A stretch of 64,000 nucleotides of DNA, from contig SVDU01000003.1 of the NCBI GenBank assembly GCA_015057705.1, positions 1 through 64,000 on the forward strand, read 5' to 3'. Positions within the stretch are counted from its first letter, which is position 1. Each line of letters starts with the position of its first letter. Below the pieces are notes generated by a model, which did no database searches, was not told the origin of the DNA, and saw only the letters and a list, made by a program, of their open reading frames with translations. A program made the position numbers and the translations under genes. This DNA is from Paenibacillaceae bacterium. GTDB taxonomy: Bacteria > Bacillota > Clostridia > Lachnospirales > Lachnospiraceae. This document shows positions 51,868-60,732 of the stretch, piece by piece.

Positions 51868-54020
51868 TTTTGAGACCGGGGACATTTTTACAGGACAGAT
51901 ATGAAATACTGGAACAAATAGGTTCCGGAGGTATGTCAGATGTGTATAAGGCCCTGTGCCATAAATTAAACCGCCTGGTTGCCATTAAAGTATTAAAGGA
52001 AGAATTCAGTTCTGACAGTAATTTTGTCAGTAAATTTAAAATGGAGGCCCAGTCAGCGGCCAGACTTTCCCATCCTAACATTGTTAATATTTATGATGTT
52101 GTGGATGAGGGTGATCTTCATTTTATTGTAATGGAATTAATTGAAGGAATTACGTTAAAAAATTATATTGTGAAAAAAGGCTGTCTTGATATGAAGGAAG
52201 CCATCGGCATTGCCATGCAGGTTGCACAGGGAATTGCGGCAGCCCATGAGCAGGGGATCATTCACCGTGATATCAAGCCCCAGAATATTATTATTGCACG
52301 AGACGGGAAAGTCAAGGTGGCAGATTTCGGTATTGCCAGAGCGGCGTCTTCCCAGACTATGAGCGCAACAGCAGTAGGATCGGTTCACTACATATCGCCG
52401 GAACAGGCGCGTGGAGGTTACAGCGATGTGAGAAGTGATATCTATTCACTTGGTATCACATTATATGAGATGGTTGCCGGCAGAGTGCCCTTTCAGGGAG
52501 ATAATACTGTAACAGTAGCTCTGGCTCATTTAGAATCTGTAATTACGCCGCCCAGTTATTTTAATGAGATGATTCCGGTGGCATTAGAAAATATCATATT
52601 AAAGAGTACAGAAAAAAAGCCGGAATACCGATATCCTAATATGTACGAAGTGATTTCAGACCTGCGTAAGGCTCTGGTTAATCCAAACGGGGATTTTGTA
52701 CAAAACCATCCGACTGTGGATGATTCACAGACCGTTATTATTGGAAAACCGGAACTGGAGCAGATCCGTTCCGGCCGCAAGCCTCAGACAGAGCAGCCGG
52801 TAAAGCGTGCTCAAAAAGGACAGGAGTACGGTCAGAAATACCAGTCATCGTCCAATTACGACGAACAGCCGGGAACTGGCAGAAACAGAAGAAATAATAA
52901 TGACGAGGATATCAATCCCAAGATTGAAAAGCTTTTAACTGCGGCAGGAGTGGTGACTGCCATTATTATTGTTGTAATTCTGGCAATCGTATTTTCCAAA
53001 GTGGGCGGATTATTCCGTTCCGGATCCGGAAAAGAATCGGTTGCAACAACAGTTGCCCCCACGGAAGAAACTCTCAGCGAAAAGCAGGTGAAAATGCCTG
53101 ATGTCAGTGGTCTTGATTCTGAAACCGCAGAAAAGAAGTTAAAGGACAACGGCGGTCTGTATATGAAAATCAGTGAATATGAGTATTCGGATACAGTCGA
53201 TAAGGGAGATGTAATTTCCCAGGATCCAAAGGCAAATACGATCGTGGATAAATACTCTGCTGTCTATGTGGTAATCAGTAACGGACCAGAGAAGGCCTCC
53301 ATTGACCTTAAGAAACTGGAACTTGAATCCATGGATACCGCTTCTGCAAAGTCTCTGCTGGAAGGCAAGGGACTGGTTGTCAATGTAGAACAGAAAAACA
53401 GCGATACAGTAGCGGCAGGTAAGGTAATCAGTTATAGCCCCGGTGAAGCAAAAGAGGGAGAAACCATTACCTTGTTTTCCAGCAGCGGCCCAGCACTGGT
53501 CAATCCGGTTGTTGTGCCCAATCTGGCAGGACAGACACAGGAGGTTGCAGTAGAGATGCTTGCTGATGTTGGACTGGTTCAGGGAACCGTCACTGAAGCT
53601 TCTTCAGAGACAGTGGCAAGAGGCAATATCATCAATCAGTCTGTTGTGGCGGGAAGCCAGGTGGAATCAGGAAGTGCTGTGAATTTTGTAATCAGCACAG
53701 GAAACGGACAGGAATCCAAGTATAAATATCTGGCGTCCATTGACAAATCCTTCTCCCTCCAGAATATCATTGGTCCGGGATCAGGAAGTACTCAGCTGAC
53801 ATTAAAAATCCAGCTGAGACAGTCAGTAAATGGACAGGATACCGTTCGGGAACTGATGGGACCCACAACATTAAAAGGGGATCAGATGCTTCCGGTTTCG
53901 TTTAAAAATATAGAGGGTGCCTATAATGTAACAAGCGGGTCAGTAGAAATTGTAAATGTGGAAACAGGTGAGGTGGTTAATTCTTACGCAATCACCTTTG
54001 TAGCTGTTCCACAATCCTAA
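51864..54020 (+). CDS. prkC: Ser/Thr protein kinase with PASTA domains (PrkC)
   Basis: Membrane kinase of 718 residues. The kinase domain (about 12-275) has GSGGMSDVYKA, Lys42 in IKVLK, HRDIKPQN with Asp136, DFG and the SPEQARG segment. A TM helix is at about 355-378. The extracellular part has three PASTA repeats (VKMPDVSGLDSETAEKKLK; the segment around SMDTASAKSLLEGKGL; VVVPNLAGQTQEVAVEML) that bind wall fragments, and a further extracellular region (about 625-718) of no clear family. It senses muropeptides or lipid II to control growth and germination in relatives; here only domain identity supports that. Confidence 0.94.
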   Translation: MILRPGTFLQDRYEILEQIGSGGMSDVYKALCHKLNRLVAIKVLKEEFSSDSNFVSKFKMEAQSAARLSHPNIVNIYDVVDEGDLHFIVMELIEGITLKNYIVKKGCLDMKEAIGIAMQVAQGIAAAHEQGIIHRDIKPQNIIIARDGKVKVADFGIARAASSQTMSATAVGSVHYISPEQARGGYSDVRSDIYSLGITLYEMVAGRVPFQGDNTVTVALAHLESVITPPSYFNEMIPVALENIILKSTEKKPEYRYPNMYEVISDLRKALVNPNGDFVQNHPTVDDSQTVIIGKPELEQIRSGRKPQTEQPVKRAQKGQEYGQKYQSSSNYDEQPGTGRNRRNNNDEDINPKIEKLLTAAGVVTAIIIVVILAIVFSKVGGLFRSGSGKESVATTVAPTEETLSEKQVKMPDVSGLDSETAEKKLKDNGGLYMKISEYEYSDTVDKGDVISQDPKANTIVDKYSAVYVVISNGPEKASIDLKKLELESMDTASAKSLLEGKGLVVNVEQKNSDTVAAGKVISYSPGEAKEGETITLFSSSGPALVNPVVVPNLAGQTQEVAVEMLADVGLVQGTVTEASSETVARGNIINQSVVAGSQVESGSAVNFVISTGNGQESKYKYLASIDKSFSLQNIIGPGSGSTQLTLKIQLRQSVNGQDTVRELMGPTTLKGDQMLPVSFKNIEGAYNVTSGSVEIVNVETGEVVNSYAITFVAVPQS

Positions 54021-54030
54021 GGAAGCGTAT

Positions 54031-54909
54031 ATGACAGGAAAAATATTAAAAGGGATTGCTGGATTTTATTATGTCCACAGTAAGGAAGGGAATCTTTACG
54101 AATGTAAGGCCAAGGGAATATTCCGGAACAGAAATGTGAAACCTCTTGTAGGAGATGATGTGGAGATTACCGTTCTTAATGAAGCAGAGCGGAAAGGAAA
54201 CATTGAAGAGATTCTGCCCAGAAAAAATGCCCTGGTGCGCCCTGCGGTTGCCAATGTGGATCAGGCACTGGTTGTGTTTTCCATTACTCACCCGGAACCT
54301 AACTTCAATCTGCTGGATCGTTTTCTGGTAATGATGGAATCTCAGGATGTGCCCGTTCATGTCTGCTTTAATAAAATTGATCTGTCAGAACATGAAAAAA
54401 TGGCAGATCTGCGTAAGATGTATGAGGCAGCCGGTTATCCCGTTTATTTTACAAGTATTTATGAGAATAAAGGAATTGGCACTGTGAGAGATATTCTTGC
54501 AGGAAAAACCACGGTTCTGGCCGGACCCTCCGGTGTTGGCAAGTCGTCCCTGACCAATCTGCTTTATCCGGAAGCAGAGATGGAAACTGCACGGATCAGC
54601 GAAAAGATCCAGAGGGGGAAACATACCACCAGACATTCGGAGTTATTTGGAATCGGAAACCAGACCTACATGATGGATACACCCGGCTTTAGCTCCATGT
54701 ATTTAGAGGACATGGAGTGTGGCCGGTTAAAGGAATGTTTTCCTGAATTTGAACCCTATGAGCCAGACTGCCGATTTTTGGGCTGTGTGCACATTGGCGA
54801 GAAAGTCTGCGGCGTAAAAGATGCCGTCACAGAAGGAAAAATCAGTCAGAGCCGTTATGATAATTACCGGCTTCTGTATGAGGAACTGAAAGAAAAAAGG
54901 AGATACTAA
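54031..54909 (+). CDS. rsgA: ribosome small-subunit GTPase RsgA (YloQ)
   Basis: Circularly permuted GTPase of 292 residues for 30S maturation. An OB domain (about 1-65) precedes the G-domain in permuted order: NKIDLSEHEK (G4, about 114-123), AGPSGVGKSSLTNLL (G1, about 167-181), TTRHSELF and MDTPGFSS (G3, about 211-222). The C-terminal zinc knuckle is CRFLGCVHIGEKVC (about 250-263). AAGGAAG precedes the ATG. rpe follows by one base. Confidence 0.94.
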   Translation: MTGKILKGIAGFYYVHSKEGNLYECKAKGIFRNRNVKPLVGDDVEITVLNEAERKGNIEEILPRKNALVRPAVANVDQALVVFSITHPEPNFNLLDRFLVMMESQDVPVHVCFNKIDLSEHEKMADLRKMYEAAGYPVYFTSIYENKGIGTVRDILAGKTTVLAGPSGVGKSSLTNLLYPEAEMETARISEKIQRGKHTTRHSELFGIGNQTYMMDTPGFSSMYLEDMECGRLKECFPEFEPYEPDCRFLGCVHIGEKVCGVKDAVTEGKISQSRYDNYRLLYEELKEKRRY

Positions 54910-54910
54910 C

Positions 54911-55573
54911 ATGCTTATACTTGCCCCCTCAATCTTAGCGGCAGACTTTAAAAATCTTGGACAACAGGTGACCGATACTGCAAATGCGGGAGCCCGGTAT
55001 ATTCATCTCGATGTAATGGATGGAGCGTTTGTACCCAGCATTTCATTTGGAATGCCGGTGATTGCCAGCCTTAGAAGCTGTACAGACCGTATATTTGATG
55101 TTCATATGATGGTGGAGGAGCCGGGGCGATATATTTCAGATATCAAAGCGGCCGGTGCAGATTTAATCTGCGTTCACGCGGAGGCATGCAGGCATTTAGA
55201 CAGGACGGTTAACCAGATTAAGGAAGCCGGACTAAAAGCCGGCGTTGCGTTAAATCCTGCCACCCCACTGTCTGTCCTTGACTGTATTTTGCCAGAACTG
55301 GATATGGTGCTGATTATGACGGTAAATCCAGGATTCGGCGGACAGAAATTTATACCGTACACATTGGAAAAGGTAAGGAATCTGCGCTCTATGATAAAAC
55401 AGCGGGGACTGGATATTGATATTGAAGTTGATGGTGGTGTTACCTGCGATAATGTGAGAGATCTCATTGATGCAGGTGCCAATGTTTTTGTAGCAGGATC
55501 TGCTGTATTTAAGGGTGACGCAGCAGCCAATACCAGAAAATTTTTGGATATTTTTGAGGAATATGAAAGGTGA
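54911..55573 (+). CDS. rpe: ribulose-phosphate 3-epimerase
   Basis: Pentose phosphate enzyme of 220 residues that interconverts ribulose-5-P and xylulose-5-P. TIM barrel with metal-binding HLDVMDGAFVP (about 33-43), catalytic Asp and His in FDVHMMVEEP (about 66-75), VNPGFGGQKF (about 138-147) and DIEVDGGVTCDN (about 173-184). AAAGGAG precedes the ATG, and its stop overlaps the GTG of thiN. Confidence 0.95.
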   Translation: MLILAPSILAADFKNLGQQVTDTANAGARYIHLDVMDGAFVPSISFGMPVIASLRSCTDRIFDVHMMVEEPGRYISDIKAAGADLICVHAEACRHLDRTVNQIKEAGLKAGVALNPATPLSVLDCILPELDMVLIMTVNPGFGGQKFIPYTLEKVRNLRSMIKQRGLDIDIEVDGGVTCDNVRDLIDAGANVFVAGSAVFKGDAAANTRKFLDIFEEYER

Positions 55574-56229
55574 AAGAACGTACTGGATTAATCGTTACGG
55601 GAGGAACCATAGATTTTGATTTTGCCAGAACGTTTCTGGCAGATCAAACCTTTGATAAGATCATTGCAGTTGATGGAGGTCTTACAGCTCTGTCACAGCT
55701 TAATTTAAAGCCGGATGCGGTAGTGGGTGATTTTGATACTGTGGAAGAATCGGTTCTTTCCCAATACCGGAGCTATTCAGGTGATATCACATGGGATATA
55801 CACAAGCCGGAAAAGGATGAGACAGATACAGAGCTGGCTATTTCTACCGCTATGAATTTAGGGTGCAGGAAGCTTGTGCTTCTGGGAGCAACCGGAGGCA
55901 GGCTTGATCACTTTATGGCCAATCTTCATTTGCTTTATTTCTGCTTAAAGCAGGGAGTGGAAGCTTGCATTGTTGATCCGAAAAACTACATTACCATTTT
56001 AGATAAAGGAAGAGTATTCGAAGCGGAAAAAATGTGGGGGACTTATATTTCCTTTCTTCCGCTGAGTATGGAAGTAAAAGGAATTACTCTTAATGGATTT
56101 AAATATCCTCTTACGAAAAAAGATATTTCCATAGGGACAAGCCTTTGTATCAGCAATGAACTGACAGGAGAGTCCGGTTCCGTTGAATTTGATTCCGGTG
56201 TACTGATCTGCGTGGAATCCCACGATTAG
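55570..56229 (+). CDS. thiN: thiamine pyrophosphokinase
   Basis: Enzyme of 219 residues that turns thiamine into thiamine pyrophosphate with ATP. The N-terminal VDGGLTALSQLNLKPDAVVGDFDT (about 35-58) binds metal and ATP, EKDETDTELAISTAM (about 79-93) is the catalytic acidic segment, and LLGATGGRLDHFMANLHLL follows. The GTG start overlaps the rpe stop by four bases with GAGGAATATGAAAG before it. This gene order is common in Firmicutes. It is the last gene of the rsgA-rpe-thiN series. Confidence 0.92.
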   Translation: MKERTGLIVTGGTIDFDFARTFLADQTFDKIIAVDGGLTALSQLNLKPDAVVGDFDTVEESVLSQYRSYSGDITWDIHKPEKDETDTELAISTAMNLGCRKLVLLGATGGRLDHFMANLHLLYFCLKQGVEACIVDPKNYITILDKGRVFEAEKMWGTYISFLPLSMEVKGITLNGFKYPLTKKDISIGTSLCISNELTGESGSVEFDSGVLICVESHD

Positions 56230-56325
56230 ACTGGTATGGCTTAAAAAGTCAAAACTGGATATTTATATCATTCCACTTGCGTGCTAAGATTAAGTGCAAT
56301 AAAAGCAGCAAGGGAGGAATTATCC

Positions 56326-56913
56326 ATGAATCAAACAAATAAGACCATTCATAAAGTTTCACTGACCGGGCTTTTTGCAGCCATGTCTTATGTGGTTTTC
56401 ACATTTCTTCAGTTTAAAATAACACTTCCGGGAGGAGATGCCACTTCCATTCACTTAGGCAATGCTGTCTGTGTACTTGGTGCACTGCTTCTTGGCGGAT
56501 TATATGGCGGTCTTGGCGGTGCCATCGGGATGACCATCGGTGATTTATTCGATCCGGTCTATATAATTTATGCCCCAAAGACATTTGTTTTAAAATTGTG
56601 TATCGGACTGATTACAGGATTGGTTGCCCATAGGATTGGAAAGATCAATGAATCCAATAACAGCAGGCATATCTTTAAGTGGACCATACTGGCGGCAGCC
56701 GCCGGACTTTTATTTAATGTGATTTTTGACCCTGTGGTGGGATATTTTTACAAGCTTCTTATTCTTGGAAAACCGGCAGCAGACCTGGCTCTGGTTTACA
56801 ACGTTGCTTCCACTTCCATCAATGCGGTAACTTCGGGGATAGTATCTGTTCTGATTTATATGCCCCTTAGAAATGCTTTGGTGCGGTCAGGATTATTTTC
56901 CAGAATATCTTAG
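56326..56913 (+). CDS. ECF transporter S component, probably vitamin B6 or HMP related
   Basis: Membrane S component of 195 residues with about six helices. The alanine-containing first helix (VSLTGLFAAMSYVVFTFLQF, about 10-29) packs on EcfT; GGDATSIHLGNAVCVLGALLLGG follows, with GMTIGDLFDPVYIIYAPKTFVLK. The next gene, 10 bases away, is a pyridoxal/hydroxymethylpyrimidine-type kinase, so the cargo is probably pyridoxine or a related precursor. ATG 56326 follows AGGGAGG; codons before it have no site. No EcfA/T genes are near; they must be shared. No riboswitch is visible in the 96 bases upstream. Confidence 0.82.
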   Translation: MNQTNKTIHKVSLTGLFAAMSYVVFTFLQFKITLPGGDATSIHLGNAVCVLGALLLGGLYGGLGGAIGMTIGDLFDPVYIIYAPKTFVLKLCIGLITGLVAHRIGKINESNNSRHIFKWTILAAAAGLLFNVIFDPVVGYFYKLLILGKPAADLALVYNVASTSINAVTSGIVSVLIYMPLRNALVRSGLFSRIS

Positions 56914-56923
56914 GAGCATTCGT

Positions 56924-57763
56924 ATGACAAAAGAAAGTAAACAGAAAAAAATAGCTGCAATTCATGACCTTTCAGGCTATGGCCGCTGCTCCTTAACAGT
57001 GGCCATGCCAATTATATCTGCATTAAAGGTGCAGTGCTGTCCGGTTCCAACTTCCATATTATCCAATCACACCGGTTTTCCAACCTGCTTTTTCGATGAT
57101 TACACCGATAAGATGCCTTTGTATCTGGAGCAGTGGAAAAAACTGAATCTTGATTTTGATGGCATTTTTACTGGATTTTTAGGTTCAGAAGCTCAGATCG
57201 ATATCGTTACTGATATGATCCGGAATTTTAAAACAGAAAAAACCATGGTTATCATTGATCCCATTATGGGAGATAACGGGAAGGCCTACCAGACCTATAC
57301 AAAAGAGATGTGCAGCCGCATGAGAATCCTGGTGGAATCCGGTGATATTGTAACTCCAAACCTGACGGAAGCCTGTATTCTAACCGGGAGGCAGTATCGT
57401 CAGACTGGCTGGACCAGAAAAGAACTGGCTGATATGGCACAGGAAATAATAAGCATGGGTCCTGGCTCAGCAGTTATAACAGGTGTGAGGGAAGGGGCTT
57501 TTGTCACCAATGTGGTGGCGGAAAAGGGCTTAGAGGTAAAGTATCTTAAGTCTTTAAAAGCAGGTAATGACAGACCTGGTACCGGAGATGTATTTGCCAG
57601 TATCATAGCAGCCCAGGCTGTGAAAGGTGTGCCTTTGCCGGAAAATGTAAAAAAAGCAGCCCATTTTGTAAAACAGAGTATTCTTGTTTCGGATGAGCTG
57701 AACGTACCCATAGAGAATGGTGTTTGTTTTGAAGAGATCCTGTCTTTGCTTATTCGTCAGTAA
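56924..57763 (+). CDS. pyridoxal/pyridoxamine kinase (PdxY/PdxK-like)
   Basis: Ribokinase-fold enzyme of 279 residues that phosphorylates vitamin B6 forms. Its start IAAIHDLSGYGRCSLTVAMPII (about 9-30) has the substrate-binding segment; VIIDPIMGDNGKAY (about 109-122) and TPNLTEACIL (about 144) follow; the catalytic region is NDRPGTGDVFASI (about 214-226) with the Asp in GTGD. A start at 56924 with TAGGAG is preferred over an ATG inside the S-component gene. The pairing with the ECF component suggests uptake and trapping of a B6 vitamer. Confidence 0.87.
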   Translation: MTKESKQKKIAAIHDLSGYGRCSLTVAMPIISALKVQCCPVPTSILSNHTGFPTCFFDDYTDKMPLYLEQWKKLNLDFDGIFTGFLGSEAQIDIVTDMIRNFKTEKTMVIIDPIMGDNGKAYQTYTKEMCSRMRILVESGDIVTPNLTEACILTGRQYRQTGWTRKELADMAQEIISMGPGSAVITGVREGAFVTNVVAEKGLEVKYLKSLKAGNDRPGTGDVFASIIAAQAVKGVPLPENVKKAAHFVKQSILVSDELNVPIENGVCFEEILSLLIRQ

Positions 57764-57791
57764 AATTGGAAGAGAGATGGGGAATTTTAGG

Positions 57792-57818
57792 AAAAGGGCT
57801 TTTCTTTGCCCTTTTTTT
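57792..57818 (+). terminator. terminator before serS
   Basis: AAAAGGGC pairs with GCCCTTTT around eight bases and continues into T residues. It closes the long rsgA-to-kinase unit; a -10-like TATAAT at 57823-57828 follows for serS, without a good -35. Confidence 0.8.
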
Positions 57819-57893
57819 GTAGTATAATCAACGGCAGATTATTATGCGGATTGGATTCGCAGAAAATATTGAGGAAAAACCAGGAGGAATACC

Positions 57894-59183
57894 ATGTTAG
57901 ATTTAAAGTTTGTAAGAGAAAATCCTGAAATTGTAAAGCAGAACATCAAAAATAAATTTCAGGACAGCAAGCTTGTGCTGGTTGATGAAGTGATCGAACT
58001 GGACGAGCAAAACCGCGCAGCAAAGCAGGAAGGAGATGCTTTAAGAGCGGAACGCAACAAACTTTCCAAACAGATCGGTGCCTTGATGGGACAGGGAAAG
58101 AAAGAAGAAGCAGAAGAGCTGAAGCGGTTGGTAACTGATGCTTCCGACCATCTGGCTGAACTGGAGAAGAAAGAAAGCGAACTGGATGAAAAAATCAAAA
58201 AGATCATGATGACCATTCCAAACATTATAGATCCCAGTGTTCCGATTGGTAAGGATGACAGCGAGAACGTGGAAGTGCAGCGTTACGGTGAGCCTGTAGT
58301 TCCGGAGTTTGATATCCCATACCATGCAGAAATAATGGAAAGCTTTGACGGAATCGACCTTGACAGTGCAAGAAAGGTTGCAGGCAATGGTTTCTATTAC
58401 CTGATGGGTGATATTGCAAGACTTCACTCCTCTGTCATTTCCTATGCAAGAGATTTTATGATTGACCGGGGCTTTACTTACTGCATTCCTCCTTTTATGA
58501 TTCGCAGTGAAGTAGTGACCGGAGTTATGAGCTTTGCTGAGATGGATGCCATGATGTATAAAATAGAAGGAGAGGATCTGTATTTAATCGGTACCAGTGA
58601 GCATTCCATGATAGGAAAATTTATTGATACCATCCTTCCTGAATCAAAGCTTCCTCAGACACTTACCAGCTATTCTCCATGCTTTAGAAAAGAAAAAGGA
58701 GCTCATGGACTGGAGGAGCGCGGTGTTTACCGTATTCATCAGTTTGAGAAGCAGGAGATGATTGTTGTCTGCAAACCGGAAGAGAGCATGGACTGGTATG
58801 AGAAACTGTGGCAGAACACTGTTGATTTATTCAGAACTCTGGATATCCCGGTAAGAACTTTAGAGTGCTGTTCCGGTGATCTTGCAGATTTAAAGGTAAA
58901 ATCTGTGGACGTAGAAGCATGGTCTCCAAGACAGAAGAAATATTTTGAAGTTGGAAGCTGTTCCAATTTAGGAGATGCACAGGCAAGAAGATTAAAGATC
59001 CGTGTATCTGGTGAAGATGGTCAGAAATATTTTGCCCACACACTGAATAATACGGTTGTGGCTCCCCCAAGAATGCTCATTGCTTTCCTGGAGAATAACT
59101 TACAGGCAGATGGAACTGTTAAGATTCCTGAGGCATTACAGCCATATATGGGCGGTATGAAAGCACTTGTACCAAAGAAGTAA
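57894..59183 (+). CDS. serS: seryl-tRNA synthetase
   Basis: Class II synthetase of 429 residues, usual bacterial length. The first 100 residues form the long coiled-coil arm that binds tRNA-Ser. The catalytic core has motif 2 around TSYSPCFRKEKGAHGLEERGVYRIHQFEK (residues about 257-285, cited in part as FRKEKGAHG and RIHQFEK) and motif 3 near NNTVVAPPRMLIAFLEN (about 388-404). AGGAGG precedes the ATG. I looked for a T-box leader in the 130 bases upstream and found none; only a terminator and a -10 are present. A weak terminator follows. Confidence 0.95.
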   Translation: MLDLKFVRENPEIVKQNIKNKFQDSKLVLVDEVIELDEQNRAAKQEGDALRAERNKLSKQIGALMGQGKKEEAEELKRLVTDASDHLAELEKKESELDEKIKKIMMTIPNIIDPSVPIGKDDSENVEVQRYGEPVVPEFDIPYHAEIMESFDGIDLDSARKVAGNGFYYLMGDIARLHSSVISYARDFMIDRGFTYCIPPFMIRSEVVTGVMSFAEMDAMMYKIEGEDLYLIGTSEHSMIGKFIDTILPESKLPQTLTSYSPCFRKEKGAHGLEERGVYRIHQFEKQEMIVVCKPEESMDWYEKLWQNTVDLFRTLDIPVRTLECCSGDLADLKVKSVDVEAWSPRQKKYFEVGSCSNLGDAQARRLKIRVSGEDGQKYFAHTLNNTVVAPPRMLIAFLENNLQADGTVKIPEALQPYMGGMKALVPKK

Positions 59184-59191
59184 TAACGTTT

Positions 59192-59224
59192 AAGTCCGGC
59201 TTTTTATAAGGTCGGACTCTTTTT
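59192..59224 (+). terminator. weak terminator after serS
   Basis: AGTCCG (59193-59198) pairs with CGGACT (59213-59218), followed by CTTTTTG. Confidence 0.6.
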
Positions 59225-59242
59225 GAAAAGGAGAGAACCGTC

Positions 59243-59608
59243 ATGATTACCTTCAATCACTTCAATTTTAATGTACTTGATCTGGAAAAAAGTTTGAAAT
59301 TTTATAAAGAAGCACTTGGTCTCTTTCCGGTACGGGAGAAGACGGCAGCGGATGGGTCCTTCCGCCTGGTTTATTTAGGAGATGGAAAAACTGATTTTAC
59401 ACTGGAACTGACTTATTTAACGGACCGTACGGAACCTTATAATCTGGGCGAATGTGAATATCATCTTGCTTTTCATACCGATGAATATGAAGCGTGCTAT
59501 AAAAAGCATAAGGAGATGGGCGTAATCTGCTTTGAGAATCCAGGAATGGGAATTTATTTTATCAGTGATCCGGACGGATACTGGCTGGAAATAGTTCCTG
59601 CTAAATAA
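59243..59608 (+). CDS. VOC / glyoxalase I family protein
   Basis: Metal-binding protein of 121 residues with two beta-alpha-beta-beta-beta modules. The start HFNFNVLDLEKSLKFYKEALGL (cited here in part; residues about 5-26) has a His ligand, EYHLAFHTDEYE near 73-84 another, and IYFISDPDGYWLEIVP near 104-119 a Glu ligand. This is the lactoylglutathione lyase pattern, and the enzyme may detoxify methylglyoxal or act on another substrate. AAAGGAG precedes the ATG. The hydrolase gene follows by 11 bases. Confidence 0.85.
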   Translation: MITFNHFNFNVLDLEKSLKFYKEALGLFPVREKTAADGSFRLVYLGDGKTDFTLELTYLTDRTEPYNLGECEYHLAFHTDEYEACYKKHKEMGVICFENPGMGIYFISDPDGYWLEIVPAK

Positions 59609-59619
59609 GGAGAAATCAG

Positions 59620-60285
59620 GTGTTTATAACAGTAAACGGGATCCGGCTTCATTATGAAGTATCGGGCAAAGGACCGGCTGTGATTCTGATTCATGGAAAC
59701 GGGGAAGACCACAGGATCTTTAAAGAGACGACAGATCTGCTGGTTAATGATTTTACAGTATATGCCCTGGATTCCAGAGGACATGGAAAAAGCTCCGGAA
59801 AAGAGAATATCAGTTATGATAAAATGGCAAAGGATGTGGCGGAGTTCATCCGGCTCTTAGAACTGGATCGTCCCATTTACTGTGGATTCAGTGACGGAGG
59901 AATCATCGGGCTTGTGGCAGCTGTAAAGTATCCCCGGCTCTTCTCCAGAATGATAATTTGCGGTGCCAACGCCTATCCGGAAGGGATGAAACGCAGATGG
60001 CTGATCCTGTTTGGACTTCTTGGGTTTCTGTTTCGTGATCCCAAGGTTTTTATGATGTTAAACGAACCACAGCTCTCCGGTAAGGAACTGGAACAGATTA
60101 CTGTTCCAACTCTCATACTGGCTGGTGAAAGAGATATGGTACTTCTATCTCATTCGGAGTATCTGGCATCAAAGATTAAAACCAGTTTTTTAAGGATTCT
60201 GCCGGGGGAAACCCATGGAAGTTATGTAATTCACAGCAGAAAGCTTTATTTTTGTATGAAAAAATTTATTATGAACCGGGAGTAA
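59620..60285 (+). CDS. alpha/beta hydrolase
   Basis: Hydrolase of 221 residues. The oxyanion region is LIHGNGEDHR (about 23-32), the nucleophile Ser is in YCGFSDGGIIGL (about 87-98), the Asp in LAGERDMVLL (about 167-176), and the His in PGETHGSY (about 192-199). The substrate cannot be predicted. GTG start with AAGGAGAAATCAG before it. Forms a pair with the VOC gene. Its end is 41 bases before the -35 of the ylxM promoter. Confidence 0.85.
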   Translation: MFITVNGIRLHYEVSGKGPAVILIHGNGEDHRIFKETTDLLVNDFTVYALDSRGHGKSSGKENISYDKMAKDVAEFIRLLELDRPIYCGFSDGGIIGLVAAVKYPRLFSRMIICGANAYPEGMKRRWLILFGLLGFLFRDPKVFMMLNEPQLSGKELEQITVPTLILAGERDMVLLSHSEYLASKIKTSFLRILPGETHGSYVIHSRKLYFCMKKFIMNRE

Positions 60286-60326
60286 GCGGAAACCTGATTA
60301 TTTTTGAGGGTGTAAAGAAAAAACAC

Positions 60327-60355
60327 TTGACACCTTAAAAAAAGTATTGTATGAT
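60327..60355 (+). promoter_or_regulatory. strong sigma-A promoter of the ylxM-ffh operon
   Basis: TTGACA (60327-60332), 17 bases, TATGAT (60350-60355). Expected transcription start is near 60362, only about nine bases before the ATG at 60371. Confidence 0.85.
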
Positions 60356-60370
60356 ATCACAGGTGATGAT

Positions 60371-60721
60371 ATGGAGAAGATAGCAAGACAGGGACTTTTG
60401 TATGATTTCTACGGAGCTCTGCTGACAGAGCATCAAAGAAACATCTATGAAGATGTGGTATTATACGATTTATCCCTCAGTGAGATTGCACAGGAACAGG
60501 GAATCAGCCGTCAGGGCGTTCATGATCTTGTAAAGCGATGTGATAAGATATTAGAGGGCTATGAAGAAAAGCTTCATCTGGTAGAAAAATTCGAAAAAAC
60601 CAAGGGACTGGCAAGAGAAATCCGGAATTTAACGGCACAGTTTGCCGATACAAAGGATATGAGTCTGATCCATCGCATCGAAGAGATATCGGGCGAAATC
60701 ATCGAGCTGGAAGCTCATTAG
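60371..60721 (+). CDS. ylxM: YlxM family DNA-binding protein (signal recognition particle associated)
   Basis: Protein of 116 residues with a sigma-70 region 4-like helix-turn-helix (LLTEHQRNIYEDVVLYDLSLSEIAQEQGISRQGVHD in part; about 18-53) and a C-terminal coiled coil. It regulates or assists Ffh and FtsY; YlxM binds SRP RNA in relatives. The longer frame from TTG 60347 overlaps the promoter -10 and is rejected; ATG 60371 has AGGTGAT, which leaves a nearly leaderless mRNA. It is the first gene of the operon with ffh. Confidence 0.9.
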   Translation: MEKIARQGLLYDFYGALLTEHQRNIYEDVVLYDLSLSEIAQEQGISRQGVHDLVKRCDKILEGYEEKLHLVEKFEKTKGLAREIRNLTAQFADTKDMSLIHRIEEISGEIIELEAH

Positions 60722-60732
60722 GAGGGCGTTAG

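Noticed and set aside
57764-57893. T-box leader before serS
   Set aside because: No T-box consensus (AGGGTGGnACCGCG type) and too little space; only a terminator and a -10 are present.
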